Shown here: positions 26,155 through 33,726 of the stretch, one piece after another
How the letters are laid out: each line of letters begins with the position of its first letter
Position numbering within the stretch: the stretch's first letter is position 1
Source of the DNA: Streptomyces zagrosensis
GTDB taxonomy: Bacteria > Actinomycetota > Actinomycetes > Streptomycetales > Streptomycetaceae
DNA length: 64,000 bases
Direction: 5' to 3'
Assembly: GCF_014203645.1 (NCBI RefSeq)
Contig: NZ_JACHJL010000019.1
Location: 99,256 to 163,255 of the forward strand
Notes under the pieces: model-generated
The model's input: the letters and a program-made list of their open reading frames with translations, nothing else
Told to the model about the DNA's origin: nothing
The model's database searches: none
Translations under genes and position numbers: made by a program

Positions 26155-26829
26155 TTACGCGTTCGGCTGGTAGCCGTCGTAGTCGTTCCAGCTGGGGGAT
26201 TGGGTCATCAGTTGTTTCCAGGTGGGCCAGATTGCCCGGGTCTCCTGGCGAACAAGTTCGCCGGGCATGCTGAATGGCGGGGCCTTGTGGGGTTTGTCGA
26301 GTGCTTGACCGACGATCGTGTCGTAGAGCACGGGCGCAGCGTGGAGGCGGGGCAGCGTGGCATGGATGCGGTCTGCGTAGCCGGCCGGGAGGGTGTGGGG
26401 CCCCTCGGGGCCGAGGTCGAAACCGGCGCCAGCCGTGACCAGCGCGATCTCGGGACGTTTGCGTATGGCGATCTCGTAGTGGAGGTGCAGGGCGATCGCA
26501 TCCCATACGACCTCGACCCTCTCAGGTGACAACCCCTGGTCGGTGAGGAAACGGGCGGCCAAGTCGGCGCCGTCAATATCGAAGGGCTGATCGCCGTTGC
26601 CCTCAGGGCTGAGCCCGGCATCGTGTAGAAGGCAGCCCAGAAACAGCAGTTCGTCGTCATAGTCGCGGTCGGGTTGCAGGTCTTGCTGCTCTCCGAGCCA
26701 GCGCCCGTAGAGATAGGTGCGCATGCTGTGGTTGAAGATCGCCGGGTCCTCGATGTCTTGCACGAAGCGCATCGCGCTCAGCGCTATGTCGGTACGAGGA
26801 AAGGGCAGTTCGCCGTATGCGTCGTCCAT
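26155..26829 (-). CDS. HD-domain phosphohydrolase-like protein (transposon passenger)
   Basis: A 224-residue protein with an HD-type metal site: FNHSMRTYLYG supplies the first His, LLHDAG the HD pair, and a later WDAIALHLHYEIA the remaining ligands. The overall pattern (YNHSxR...LLHDxG) resembles the cyanamide hydratase-type HD family. Substrate unknown. ATG at 26829 is preferred because AAAGG lies 7 bases upstream; an ATG at 26850 is possible. The gene follows the frameshifted DUF3817 gene by 4 bp and is probably the last gene of the minus-strand passenger operon. Confidence 0.82.
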   Translation of the reverse strand: MDDAYGELPFPRTDIALSAMRFVQDIEDPAIFNHSMRTYLYGRWLGEQQDLQPDRDYDDELLFLGCLLHDAGLSPEGNGDQPFDIDGADLAARFLTDQGLSPERVEVVWDAIALHLHYEIAIRKRPEIALVTAGAGFDLGPEGPHTLPAGYADRIHATLPRLHAAPVLYDTIVGQALDKPHKAPPFSMPGELVRQETRAIWPTWKQLMTQSPSWNDYDGYQPNA

Positions 26830-26833
26830 TGCG

Positions 26834-27138
26834 TCAGCCTTTCTGGTCATGGCGGGTAAGAAGAGGTTGGCTTCCTCGGGAACGGTTTCGGACCCGCCGC
26901 AGGGCGAGCAGTCCGCCGACTCCCGGGATGGCGGCGCGCCATCGGGCGCCCGTCGAGGCGGCGGACGGGGCCATCGAAGCGGCCCGGCCGCAATGGCGAC
27001 GAGGTAGGCCGTGCCGTGCAGCGGGCCGACGAGGGTCGTGATCGCTTGCGTGTGTGTGGTGAGCAGGTTGCCCAGCAGGACCGCGAAGGAGGCGGCCTCG
27101 GCGTCGGCCGCGATCCGCAACGTGCGCACGGGGATCAC
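26834..27138 (-). pseudogene. DUF3817-like membrane protein, frameshifted
   Basis: The first frame gives RTLRIAADAEAASFAVLLGN and ends recognisably at GPLHGTAYLVAIAA. The family C terminus continues in the next frame (AASMAPSAAS, then RWRAAIPGVGGLLALRRVR) and stops at TGA 26836-26834. One indel near 27000 explains both. GTG at 27138 overlaps the stop of the upstream membrane protein gene (GTGA), so the two were coupled. Function of the family is unknown; two to three membrane helices. Confidence 0.65.
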
Positions 27139-27608
27139 GCTCCTGTGGTGGAGCCGGGGCGGACGATCATCAGGATGACGACGGTCGCCCAGAGGACGTT
27201 GAAGATGCCGGTGAGCATGGTCAGCCGGGTCGCCGCGGGACGCTGCCCATCCTGGGTCGCTGAGTCCCGGGTCAATGCGAGCAGGCGCTGCTGGCCAGGC
27301 AGGATGGCCATGGCCAGGATGGCCGCGGCGATCACGGTCAACGCGAGTGACGCGATCAGCCAGGCGTCGGTGAGGACGCCGAGCGCGGCGCCGGTGGCGA
27401 GCCCGAAGACCGGCACGACGAGACCGGCGACAGCGTAGCTGCGGCAGATCCGGTGCAGGAATGCGGCGATCCCGGCGGCTCGCCCGTCCGGATCCTGGCC
27501 GCCAAATGCCTGCAGCGCATAGCGGGGGAACATGGACGCGGCCACCGTGATCGATCCGACCGCCAGAATCGCCGCGAGGACATGTACGGACAGCAGCACC
27601 TTGGTCAC
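27135..27608 (-). CDS. Four-helix membrane protein, DUF2269-like (transposon passenger)
   Basis: A 157-residue integral membrane protein with four predicted helices (VLLSVHVLAAILAVG, YAVAGLVVPVFGLATG, LIASLALTVIAAAILAMAI, TGIFNVLWATVVILMIV). The pattern resembles DUF2269-type small membrane proteins; no enzyme motif is visible. GTG at 27608 is chosen because GGAGG lies 8 bases upstream. It is divergent from the PadR gene across a short region with two palindromes, so PadR control is likely. Confidence 0.75.
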   Translation of the reverse strand: MTKVLLSVHVLAAILAVGSITVAASMFPRYALQAFGGQDPDGRAAGIAAFLHRICRSYAVAGLVVPVFGLATGAALGVLTDAWLIASLALTVIAAAILAMAILPGQQRLLALTRDSATQDGQRPAATRLTMLTGIFNVLWATVVILMIVRPGSTTGA

Positions 27609-27639
27609 TGCGGATTCCTCCGAGCAGAAGCTGAATGTG

Positions 27640-27690
27640 TTGGCTGCCAATACATACACTGCCTACGGCAATTTTGGGTAGGCTGCCTAC
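27640..27690. promoter_or_regulatory. Two related palindromes, candidate PadR operators
   Basis: TTGGCTGCCAA (27640-27650) and GTAGGCTGCCTAC (27678-27690) are both perfect around a central T and share the core GGCTGCC; their centres are 39 bp apart. The second ends 2 bases before the padR ATG, so binding there would block padR itself. Confidence 0.65.
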
Positions 27691-27692
27691 TC

Positions 27693-28034
27693 ATGAGGGC
27701 AGACGCGGTGCGAGGGCACCTGGACGGACTGTTGCTGGCCGTGCTTGAGCCGGGCCCGCTGCACGGCTACGCGATCATCGCCGCGGTCCAACACCGCAGC
27801 AGGGGCGCACTTGAGCTGCGCACGGGCACGATCTACCCGGCCTTGAACCGGCTGGAGCGGCTCGGGCTGCTGAGCAGCAGCTGGCAATCTACTGGTGAAC
27901 GGCGACGGCGATGCTACGAACTCACCGACGCCGGACGGCACACCCTGGCCAGCGAGCGCACCGCGTGGAGCGAGTTCACCACAGCGATCGGCTCGGTCCT
28001 GAACCCCGCCGCGCCGCCCGGGTTTGCCACATGA
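27693..28034 (+). CDS. PadR-family transcriptional regulator (transposon passenger)
   Basis: A 113-residue winged-helix protein with the PadR pattern: LLLAVLEPGPLHGYAII, LELRTGTIYPALNRLERLGL and a wing with GERRRRCYELTDAGR. There is no long C-terminal effector domain. ATG at 27693 is set by the palindromic operator immediately before it. Its TGA overlaps the next ATG (ATGA), the usual coupling of PadR genes with HAAS-type membrane protein genes. Confidence 0.9.
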   Translation: MRADAVRGHLDGLLLAVLEPGPLHGYAIIAAVQHRSRGALELRTGTIYPALNRLERLGLLSSSWQSTGERRRRCYELTDAGRHTLASERTAWSEFTTAIGSVLNPAAPPGFAT

Positions 28035-28702
28035 GCGCCATCAGTCGGCAAGCCGGCCCCATCGAGGATTACATCGCGGCCCTGACAGCCGCCCTGCACG
28101 GCCCGGCCCGAATCAAGGCCCGGATGATCGAGGAGATACATGACGGCCTCGCGGACACGGTAAAGGCGCACACCCGCGAAGGAATGGCCTACCAGCGCGC
28201 CGCCCACCAAGCAGTGGGAGAGTTCGGGACCCTCGACGAACTTGTGCCGAGTTGCCAACGGGAACTGACCATCGCCCAGGCCCGGCACACCGCCCGGGCC
28301 GTCGCCCTCACCGCCCCTCTCCTGGTCGCCTGCTGGTACCTGGCCTGGACCACCGACCACGATCAGCCCTGGCAGCTGCCACACACGGCTCAGCTGCTGG
28401 CCCTTTGTCTGGCCGGTGTTGCCAGCGTCGCAGCACTACTTGCCGCGGCGACGCTGGCCGCCACCGGCACCCTCGCCCGCTGGCTGCCCATTCCGCACCA
28501 GCTGCCCCTCGCGGTCGCATGGACCGGCACTACTGCCAGCGTTGCCATGGCGGTCGCGACGCTCGCGCTCGCCACCGCCTCCGTCCTGGCCACGAACTGG
28601 CCGCTGCTCGCGTTCGCCGGCGCACTCGCAGCCGCGTCGCACGCCGTGGTGGCAGCCTCGGCCCGCGCCTGCCGCCAGTGCGCGCGCCTGCCGGCCACGT
28701 GA
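28031..28702 (+). CDS. Permease-prefix/HAAS-like membrane protein (transposon passenger)
   Basis: A 223-residue protein: an N-terminal helical domain (about 10-85, IEDYIAALTAALHGPARIKA, then MIEEIHDGLADT) of the kind found next to PadR regulators, followed by four membrane helices (ALTAPLLVACWYLAW, LLALCLAGVASVAALLAAA, LAVAWTGTTASVAMAVATL, LLAFAGALAAASHAVV). It is coupled to padR by ATGA. By analogy with PadR/HAAS pairs it may act as a membrane-bound partner; this is inference. Confidence 0.75.
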   Translation: MSAISRQAGPIEDYIAALTAALHGPARIKARMIEEIHDGLADTVKAHTREGMAYQRAAHQAVGEFGTLDELVPSCQRELTIAQARHTARAVALTAPLLVACWYLAWTTDHDQPWQLPHTAQLLALCLAGVASVAALLAAATLAATGTLARWLPIPHQLPLAVAWTGTTASVAMAVATLALATASVLATNWPLLAFAGALAAASHAVVAASARACRQCARLPAT

Positions 28703-28799
28703 CCCACCGCCTCTCGGCTGCGCGGCTGACGTGCCCTCGGACACGTCACCGGGCCATCAGCCACTGAATCAAGATCACCTAATCGCCGATAATCACCCG

Positions 28800-30030
28800 T
28801 GTGCGGCTTGCTGCTGGTCGTCGGCGGCCACTGGTGCGCGAGGGCCGGCACGGTGACCGCAGCGAGGTTCAGGCGGGCGTCCATATCGAGGTTCACCTCC
28901 CCATACGGGCGTACGTGGGACCAGAACAGCGGAGTCAGGCCGCGCCGATCGGCGGGGGTGAGCAGGTCCGCCCACTCCGGCTCGTCCAGGACGTCTTGGA
29001 GCATGAGGGTGTTCACGTAGACCAGGGCCGATTACAGGATCCGTAGGCACAGCACGAACATCTCCTGCTCGTCGCGCCGGTTGGAGGCGATCTCCCCGCC
29101 CTTACCGTAGGCGATCACGGAGTTCGCGCCGTTGGAGGACTCCATCACGTTCAGGCCCTCCTCGATCTCCCGCTGAGGTCGCGCAGTCGCAAGTAGCGGG
29201 CCACGAAGATGGTCTTCTGGGCGCGGCCGACCTCCAGCATCGCCGCGTAGGTGGGGTGGGAGGCGTTGCGGGTGAAGCGCCGCAGGATCGCCTCGGTGGA
29301 AGCGGTACGGGTCCGAATCGCGGTGGCGTACTTGATCATCTGGTCGTACTGCTGGGCGATCGTCTCCAGGCTCACGTTGCCCGGTGCTTCCTTGATCTTC
29401 CCCAGCACCGGCGGCGCGTCCCCGCCCTCCGTGCCGCCACCGTCGGGTCCGGTGCCGTCGTCCTGGTCGGCCTCCGCGGCCACCAGAGCCACCAGCCGTT
29501 CGATGCTCTCCGCGGTCAGCCGCGAGGAGATCTGTGCGGTCAGCGACTCCTCGGCCGCTCGCAGAGCAGCCGAGACGATCCGGTCGCACCGGCCCCGGCG
29601 TGGGCGGCTCAATGCTCTCCGCGCGGCAACGTGCCAGCAGCTCCACCCGCACCTGCTCGGGCCTGCGCTCCTTGTGCGCGACATGCTCGGCCAGATACGC
29701 CATCAGCTTCCCTGCATCCGCGACGCTGCACTCCCGGAAGCCGAGGTGGCCCCGGATCTGCGCGCGGTGGTACTCGACCGTACGGCCCGTCCAGTTGTAG
29801 GAATCCAGCTCCGAGGCGGGAACCTGCACCTGCCGGGCGACGAACTCCACGGCCTCACCGGGCAACTCTGCCCGGTTCCGGGGAAACCGGCCGTACTGCG
29901 TGGAGAACTTCAGCAACAAGCCGAAGCCCAGTCGCGTCGCACCGCGCTTGCCGGACACGAGCCCCTGCTCGTCCTTCAGCAGCGTCCAGTGCTCGACCAG
30001 CTCATCCAGGTCCAACGGGGTACGGGCCAC
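28800..30030 (-). pseudogene. Tn3-family transposase remnant, catalytic core deleted
   Basis: The N terminus (ARTPLDLDELVEHW, the DUF4158-type region) reads to ESIEPPTPG, shifts frame near 29590, continues as CDRIVSAALRAAEE, and at about 29360 joins NVSLET directly to IAQQYDQMIKYATAIRTRT. In full-length relatives these are separated by several hundred residues that include the catalytic acidic residues. A second shift near 29175 leads to REIEEGLNVMESSNGANSVI, then an in-frame TAA (29034-29032), then SALVYVNTLMLQDVLDEPEW and the family C terminus (DMDARLNLA). No natural stop remains. The lesions show old decay after insertion. Confidence 0.88.
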
Positions 30031-30111
30031 AGTCGTCGATCGTCCTCGCGAGGCTTCACACACCGCAGCCGTACAGCCCCGGACTCACCCACACGGGTGA
30101 CGCCCGCGCGA

Positions 30112-30157
30112 GATCACCGCCGTTCGCGGCAGGTGACAGGGTTCTTACCGGCACCCC
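30112..30157 (-). repeat. Right terminal inverted repeat of the Tn3-family element
   Basis: Read on the minus strand it begins GGGGTGCCGGTAAGAA and ends AACGGCGGTGATC, matching the left repeat at 41 of 46 positions. The outer neighbour is GGGTA. Confidence 0.92.
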
Positions 30158-30187
30158 GGGTAGGGCCGCAGGAGTCGGCCGGACGGG

Positions 30188-31195
30188 TCAGAAGTCCTGG
30201 AGCACGGTCGCGGTTGCCTCTGCCACCCGGCGACCGTGTTGGGTGAGGGTCAGGGTGACCGGTACCGCGGGCCGCTGGTCCTGGTCTCGGCCCAGTCGGC
30301 CGGGCACGGCGGCGCAGTAGACGGACAGTTCGGGCTCGGCGCGGGCCCGAAAGAGGACCCGCGATGTGGCCACGGTGGCACGCGTCGGCGTCAGCCCATA
30401 AGTCCGCCCGGCCGCGAGCAGCGCCGTTTGGCGCATCGCCTCAAGCAGCAGCATTCCCGATAGGTGGGTGCCGCCCTCGGCCGCGAACACCCGGTGATAC
30501 GTGCTGGTGAGAAGCTGGGTGACAAAGCGGCCGTACGTGGACTCCGTGGGCTCGCTCACCACCACGTTCGCGGGGCTGGCACGGCCTACTTCGGGGGCGT
30601 CGGCCGGTCGTTGCGGCGCCTGCGGTTCCTCGCTGCCCTCGTCGTGGGAGTAGCCGGCGGCGGGCATCGCGGGCTGGGGCGGGCCCGCGTGGTGAAACGG
30701 GGAGTCGGGTGGCAGAAAGGCGAGGCTGATGCTTCCGGTGGCACAGCCGACGCCGTCGATGTCCAGTTCGCCGTGGAGCGATAACCCCCGCGGTACCCCC
30801 CTGAGTACGTCGGTCGGGCGGGCTCTGATGCGTACCGTCAGGCTGGCGCGTGCAGGGCCGGCGCGCCAGCCGGCCAGGTTGGTGACGTGCAGGCTGAGCC
30901 GGGAGAAGACCGCGTGCCGCTCGGCGGGCAGGCCGAAATACTGATGGCCGATGAACTCACCCACTTCGCGGGCCATTTCGGCAGTGCCTTGAAGGTCGTG
31001 AAAATGACCAGAACCGTCGTTGAACAGTGGGTGGCCGAGCGGCGTTTGCGAAACGAAGACGAAGTGTTCCTCGCCGCTGGATGGGGCGTCCAGAAGGTAG
31101 TGATCCCCAGAGCGTGGCCGGTGGATGAGGTGGCTGGTCGCGCCATCGGTGGCCGGTCCGCCGCCGGACGGATCGACGGGGCTGTCCCTGCGCAT
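30188..31195 (-). CDS. AfsA-family protein (butyrolactone-type autoregulator synthase homologue)
   Basis: A 335-residue protein with two AfsA hot-dog domains: HLIHRPRSGDHYLLDA to LSLHVTNLAG (about 20-110), and the second from about 210 (YGRFVTQLLTSTYHRVFAAE, LLLEAMRQTALLAAGRTYG), separated by a variable linker. AfsA/ScbA proteins condense a beta-ketoacyl thioester with dihydroxyacetone phosphate on the way to gamma-butyrolactones. No receptor (TetR) gene is adjacent. A TTA codon at 30784-30782 suggests bldA dependence. AAGGATCGCC precedes ATG 31195. It lies 70 bp downstream of the LuxR-type gene in the same direction, probably one operon. Confidence 0.9.
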   Translation of the reverse strand: MRRDSPVDPSGGGPATDGATSHLIHRPRSGDHYLLDAPSSGEEHFVFVSQTPLGHPLFNDGSGHFHDLQGTAEMAREVGEFIGHQYFGLPAERHAVFSRLSLHVTNLAGWRAGPARASLTVRIRARPTDVLRGVPRGLSLHGELDIDGVGCATGSISLAFLPPDSPFHHAGPPQPAMPAAGYSHDEGSEEPQAPQRPADAPEVGRASPANVVVSEPTESTYGRFVTQLLTSTYHRVFAAEGGTHLSGMLLLEAMRQTALLAAGRTYGLTPTRATVATSRVLFRARAEPELSVYCAAVPGRLGRDQDQRPAVPVTLTLTQHGRRVAEATATVLQDF

Positions 31196-31265
31196 GGCGA
31201 TCCTTATGACGGCACTGATGACGGCGAGGCAAAGACCGGCGGCGGGCTGCGGCGTCCCGCGCCGC

Positions 31266-32297
31266 TCACACGGTGTCCTGTGGAGAGGAGAGCAGCTTGG
31301 ACAGTGCGGCGTTGGCCCCGGCCTGGAAACGGCTGGTGGCCTCCAGTTCCTCCATGATCTCCGCGATGTGCCGCCGACAGGTGCGTACCGACATCCCGAG
31401 CCGTCTGGCCACCATCTCGTCCTTGTAGCCCTCTGCCATCAGCCGCACGATGGACCGCTTGAGGTCGTCGGTCACCGGGTCGGAATCGACGCTGCCCAGG
31501 TGAAAGGGCGTTGCCCCGCGCCACAGGTGCTCGAAGACCGAGCACAAAAAGGCCACCAGCGTCGGCTCGCGCACGATCGCCGCGCCCGGCTCCCGCCCCA
31601 CGGGCTTGTGTTCGGGTAGGAAGACGACCTCCCGGTCGTAAATGATCATCCGGTCGATGACCTCTTCACTGGTGCGCAGCTCGCCGCCGTGCTCGATCAG
31701 TTCGCGGACGAACGCCCGGGTGGCGAGGTCGGTGCGCGCGGAGTGCTGGTAGACCGTGCGCATCCCCACGCCGCGGTCGAGTATGCCAAGCGACACCTTG
31801 CGGGCCGCGGTGAGGATGTGGGCTGGGCGTGCACCACCCGGTTGTACGGTCAGCACCTCGCTGCGGCAGCGCTCACTCAGCTCGTTCAAAAGCGACTGCA
31901 CGGTTGCCACATCCGAGACGATGTCGAACGCTTCCATACGATTGCGTTCGCGACGACCGTCGTAGTACGCGGGAGTCAGCGAGAGCATCTGGGCCCGCAC
32001 CTCGGTGACCGCGTGTTGCAGGTCGCGGATCTGGTTTTCCGCCGATCCAACCAGCTCCACGGCCGCCGCGTCGGGGCTCACCGGTACGAGTAACTCGGCG
32101 TTGCCCGGGGTGGGGTGCAGCAGGCACAGCAGGCTCAGCACCCGCTCGATGCGGGTCGCCTCCTCGGCCGAGAGGTGCAGCAACTCGGCGATCTCGTGGC
32201 GGTTGAAACGGCCTCGCTGCACTGCGTGCCGGTAAGCTGCCGCGCTCACGTCGTCCAACTCCGCGAATGGCGGGTCGGAACCGATGGTTGCCGACAT
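31266..32297 (-). CDS. LuxR-type HTH regulator with N-terminal winged helix
   Basis: A 343-residue protein: an N-terminal wHTH region (RFNRHEIAELLHLSAEEATR), a central TrmB/phospholipase-D-like sensor part (about 100-240), and a C-terminal LuxR HTH (MAEGYKDEMVARRLGMSVRT, then CRRHIAEIMEEL). ATG at 32297 has GGGGGAAGC upstream, so the longer open frame is rejected. It contains the TTA codon 32093-32091. A near-perfect AT-rich palindrome lies at 32355-32368 in its promoter region. It is first in an apparent operon with the AfsA-like gene. Confidence 0.85.
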   Translation of the reverse strand: MSATIGSDPPFAELDDVSAAAYRHAVQRGRFNRHEIAELLHLSAEEATRIERVLSLLCLLHPTPGNAELLVPVSPDAAAVELVGSAENQIRDLQHAVTEVRAQMLSLTPAYYDGRRERNRMEAFDIVSDVATVQSLLNELSERCRSEVLTVQPGGARPAHILTAARKVSLGILDRGVGMRTVYQHSARTDLATRAFVRELIEHGGELRTSEEVIDRMIIYDREVVFLPEHKPVGREPGAAIVREPTLVAFLCSVFEHLWRGATPFHLGSVDSDPVTDDLKRSIVRLMAEGYKDEMVARRLGMSVRTCRRHIAEIMEELEATSRFQAGANAALSKLLSSPQDTV

Positions 32298-32354
32298 CCC
32301 CGAGCTTCCCCCTTCTTCCGCGCACTTGCTGCCTTGCAACTTTAAGGCATCGTT

Positions 32355-32368
32355 ATTTTCGTGAAAAT
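32355..32368. promoter_or_regulatory. AT-rich palindrome upstream of the LuxR-type gene
   Basis: ATTTTC-GT-GAAAAT, partly nested in a wider GGCAT...ATGCC inverted repeat (32346-32370). It lies 58-71 bp upstream of the start codon and is strikingly AT-rich for this genome; candidate operator. Confidence 0.4.
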
Positions 32369-32693
32369 GCCTCGAAGCGTTGGGCAGAGTGTTCCTGCCG
32401 CCTGTCACGTGTGTACTGCCCATCACGGTGCGTGCCGTACACGCCAGGGCAACGTCAAAGCTTCCTCCCCGAGGGAAAATGAAACTCTCCCGCGCTAATC
32501 TTATGACCGTCAAGGTCTGTCGGTGGCTGGCGCCTTGAGGACGGTGGCGTATGACCGGACTTGGCCCCGGCCCCGGTCCCGAGCGGAGGAATGAACGTGA
32601 GTGGCACCACTTCGACGTACCCGACGATTCCGATGATCTTGCCGGCGACTCGCCTGGACCCCATCTGGGGCTGGCTGGGCTAGAGTTTGAGCA

Positions 32694-32721
32694 CGTCAGG
32701 GCGGCTTTCCTGACGTCAGGA
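32694..32721. promoter_or_regulatory. Clustered CGTCAGG half-sites with a 14-bp palindrome
   Basis: CGTCAGG at 32694-32700 is followed by the perfect palindrome TCCTGACGTCAGGA at 32708-32721. A fourth half-site lies at 32867-32873. The layout suggests a dimeric regulator. Confidence 0.4.
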
Positions 32722-33692
32722 GCCCATTACAAAGCAGCGCGGTGGCGGGTCCTTGCCTCCCTTGGCGAGGGCCCGTCGCCGCGCTGTCGTGTTACTCGAC
32801 AGTCGCTCCGTAAGGCTTCACGCAAGGTGACGCAGAGGCGACTGTGGTGGTCGTTACGGGGTGTAACGTCAGGGGATTTCGTGGAGGCGCGGAGGAGAAT
32901 TGATAGAGACGCGAAAAATGACGGTTCCAGCCGGAAAATGCGCCCCTGTCAGAAACTCGCTTCTGCTGTTGGGTATCCCGCTTATTTATTCGCTGCGTAA
33001 GATTATGGCCGCCGTGACTGCTGCACTTCATCGGGCTCCGAAGTGATCGCGGAGTACGCGTGAGTGGAGCCGACGAAGGCGGTGGGTGCGCCCGTGGGGT
33101 AAAAGGTGCCCCGCTAGCGCGAATGCGAATCGCTGGAGTGAGAGAAGCGCGGCTGATTCAACGGCTGTGGACTTGGCTAACTCTTGGGAGTTCTTTGGGG
33201 AAGTCTTGGTCGGTTGATTTGCTGGTTGCTGCCACCTCGCGCGAGCTCGCGGCACGGCCAGAACTGGCTGCTGCCCGGGGCGGTGCGGGGTGCGGTAAGG
33301 GGCAGGTGCGGGTGAATGACCCACGCCGCAACGGCTCGGGTCATCGCCGGGGCAGGCGGCGAGAGAGGCACGCGCGGTTCGCGAGTGGGCGCCACAGTGC
33401 TGGGCGAGAGGAGCGCAGATTCATCAGGGGGCGCCGCCCGCCGGACTTATACGGTGGCGTTTCCGGGTGCTTCACCCGTGTTTCTCGGCGTAATGGGGGA
33501 GCGTTGCTGCTGGTGAGACCGGGTATCCGACGCTCGCTCTGTCGGGTGCGCGCCGGGTGGCAGGCGCTGAGGGCGCGGGTCCGGGCAGGGCGGCCCTGGC
33601 CCGGCGAAGGGCCCGCGGGGGCGTTGCGGTGGATATGTCCGCAGCAAGTGGCCCGCCGTGGCCGGAAGTTGTCATCCGCAAATGCGGGCCGG

Positions 33693-33726
33693 AGCTACCG
33701 CTTTCGTTGGCCACGAAGTGGTAGCT
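33693..33726. terminator. Hairpin in the gene-poor region
   Basis: AGCTACC...CTTTCGT pairs with ACGAAG...GGTAGCT around the loop TGGCC, with one unpaired base. Another hairpin, GCCCCGCG-ATT-CGCGGGGC, follows at 33792-33810. Role unknown. Confidence 0.4.

Larger units (their letters stand above)
25512..30157. mobile_element. Decayed Tn3-family transposon with passenger genes
   Basis: The element is 4646 bp and bounded by 46-bp terminal inverted repeats (41 of 46 positions identical) that start GAGG/GGGG, as Tn3-family ends do. The 5 bp outside each end are identical (GGGTA at 25507-25511 and 30158-30162), the target duplication length of this family. Inside are a serine resolvase pseudogene (left), a Tn3-type transposase pseudogene (right) and five passenger genes. 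It sits in the gap of about 115 bp between the convergent PPTase and AfsA genes. Both recombination genes are broken, so it cannot move by itself, but the ends might still be recognised in trans. Confidence 0.9.
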
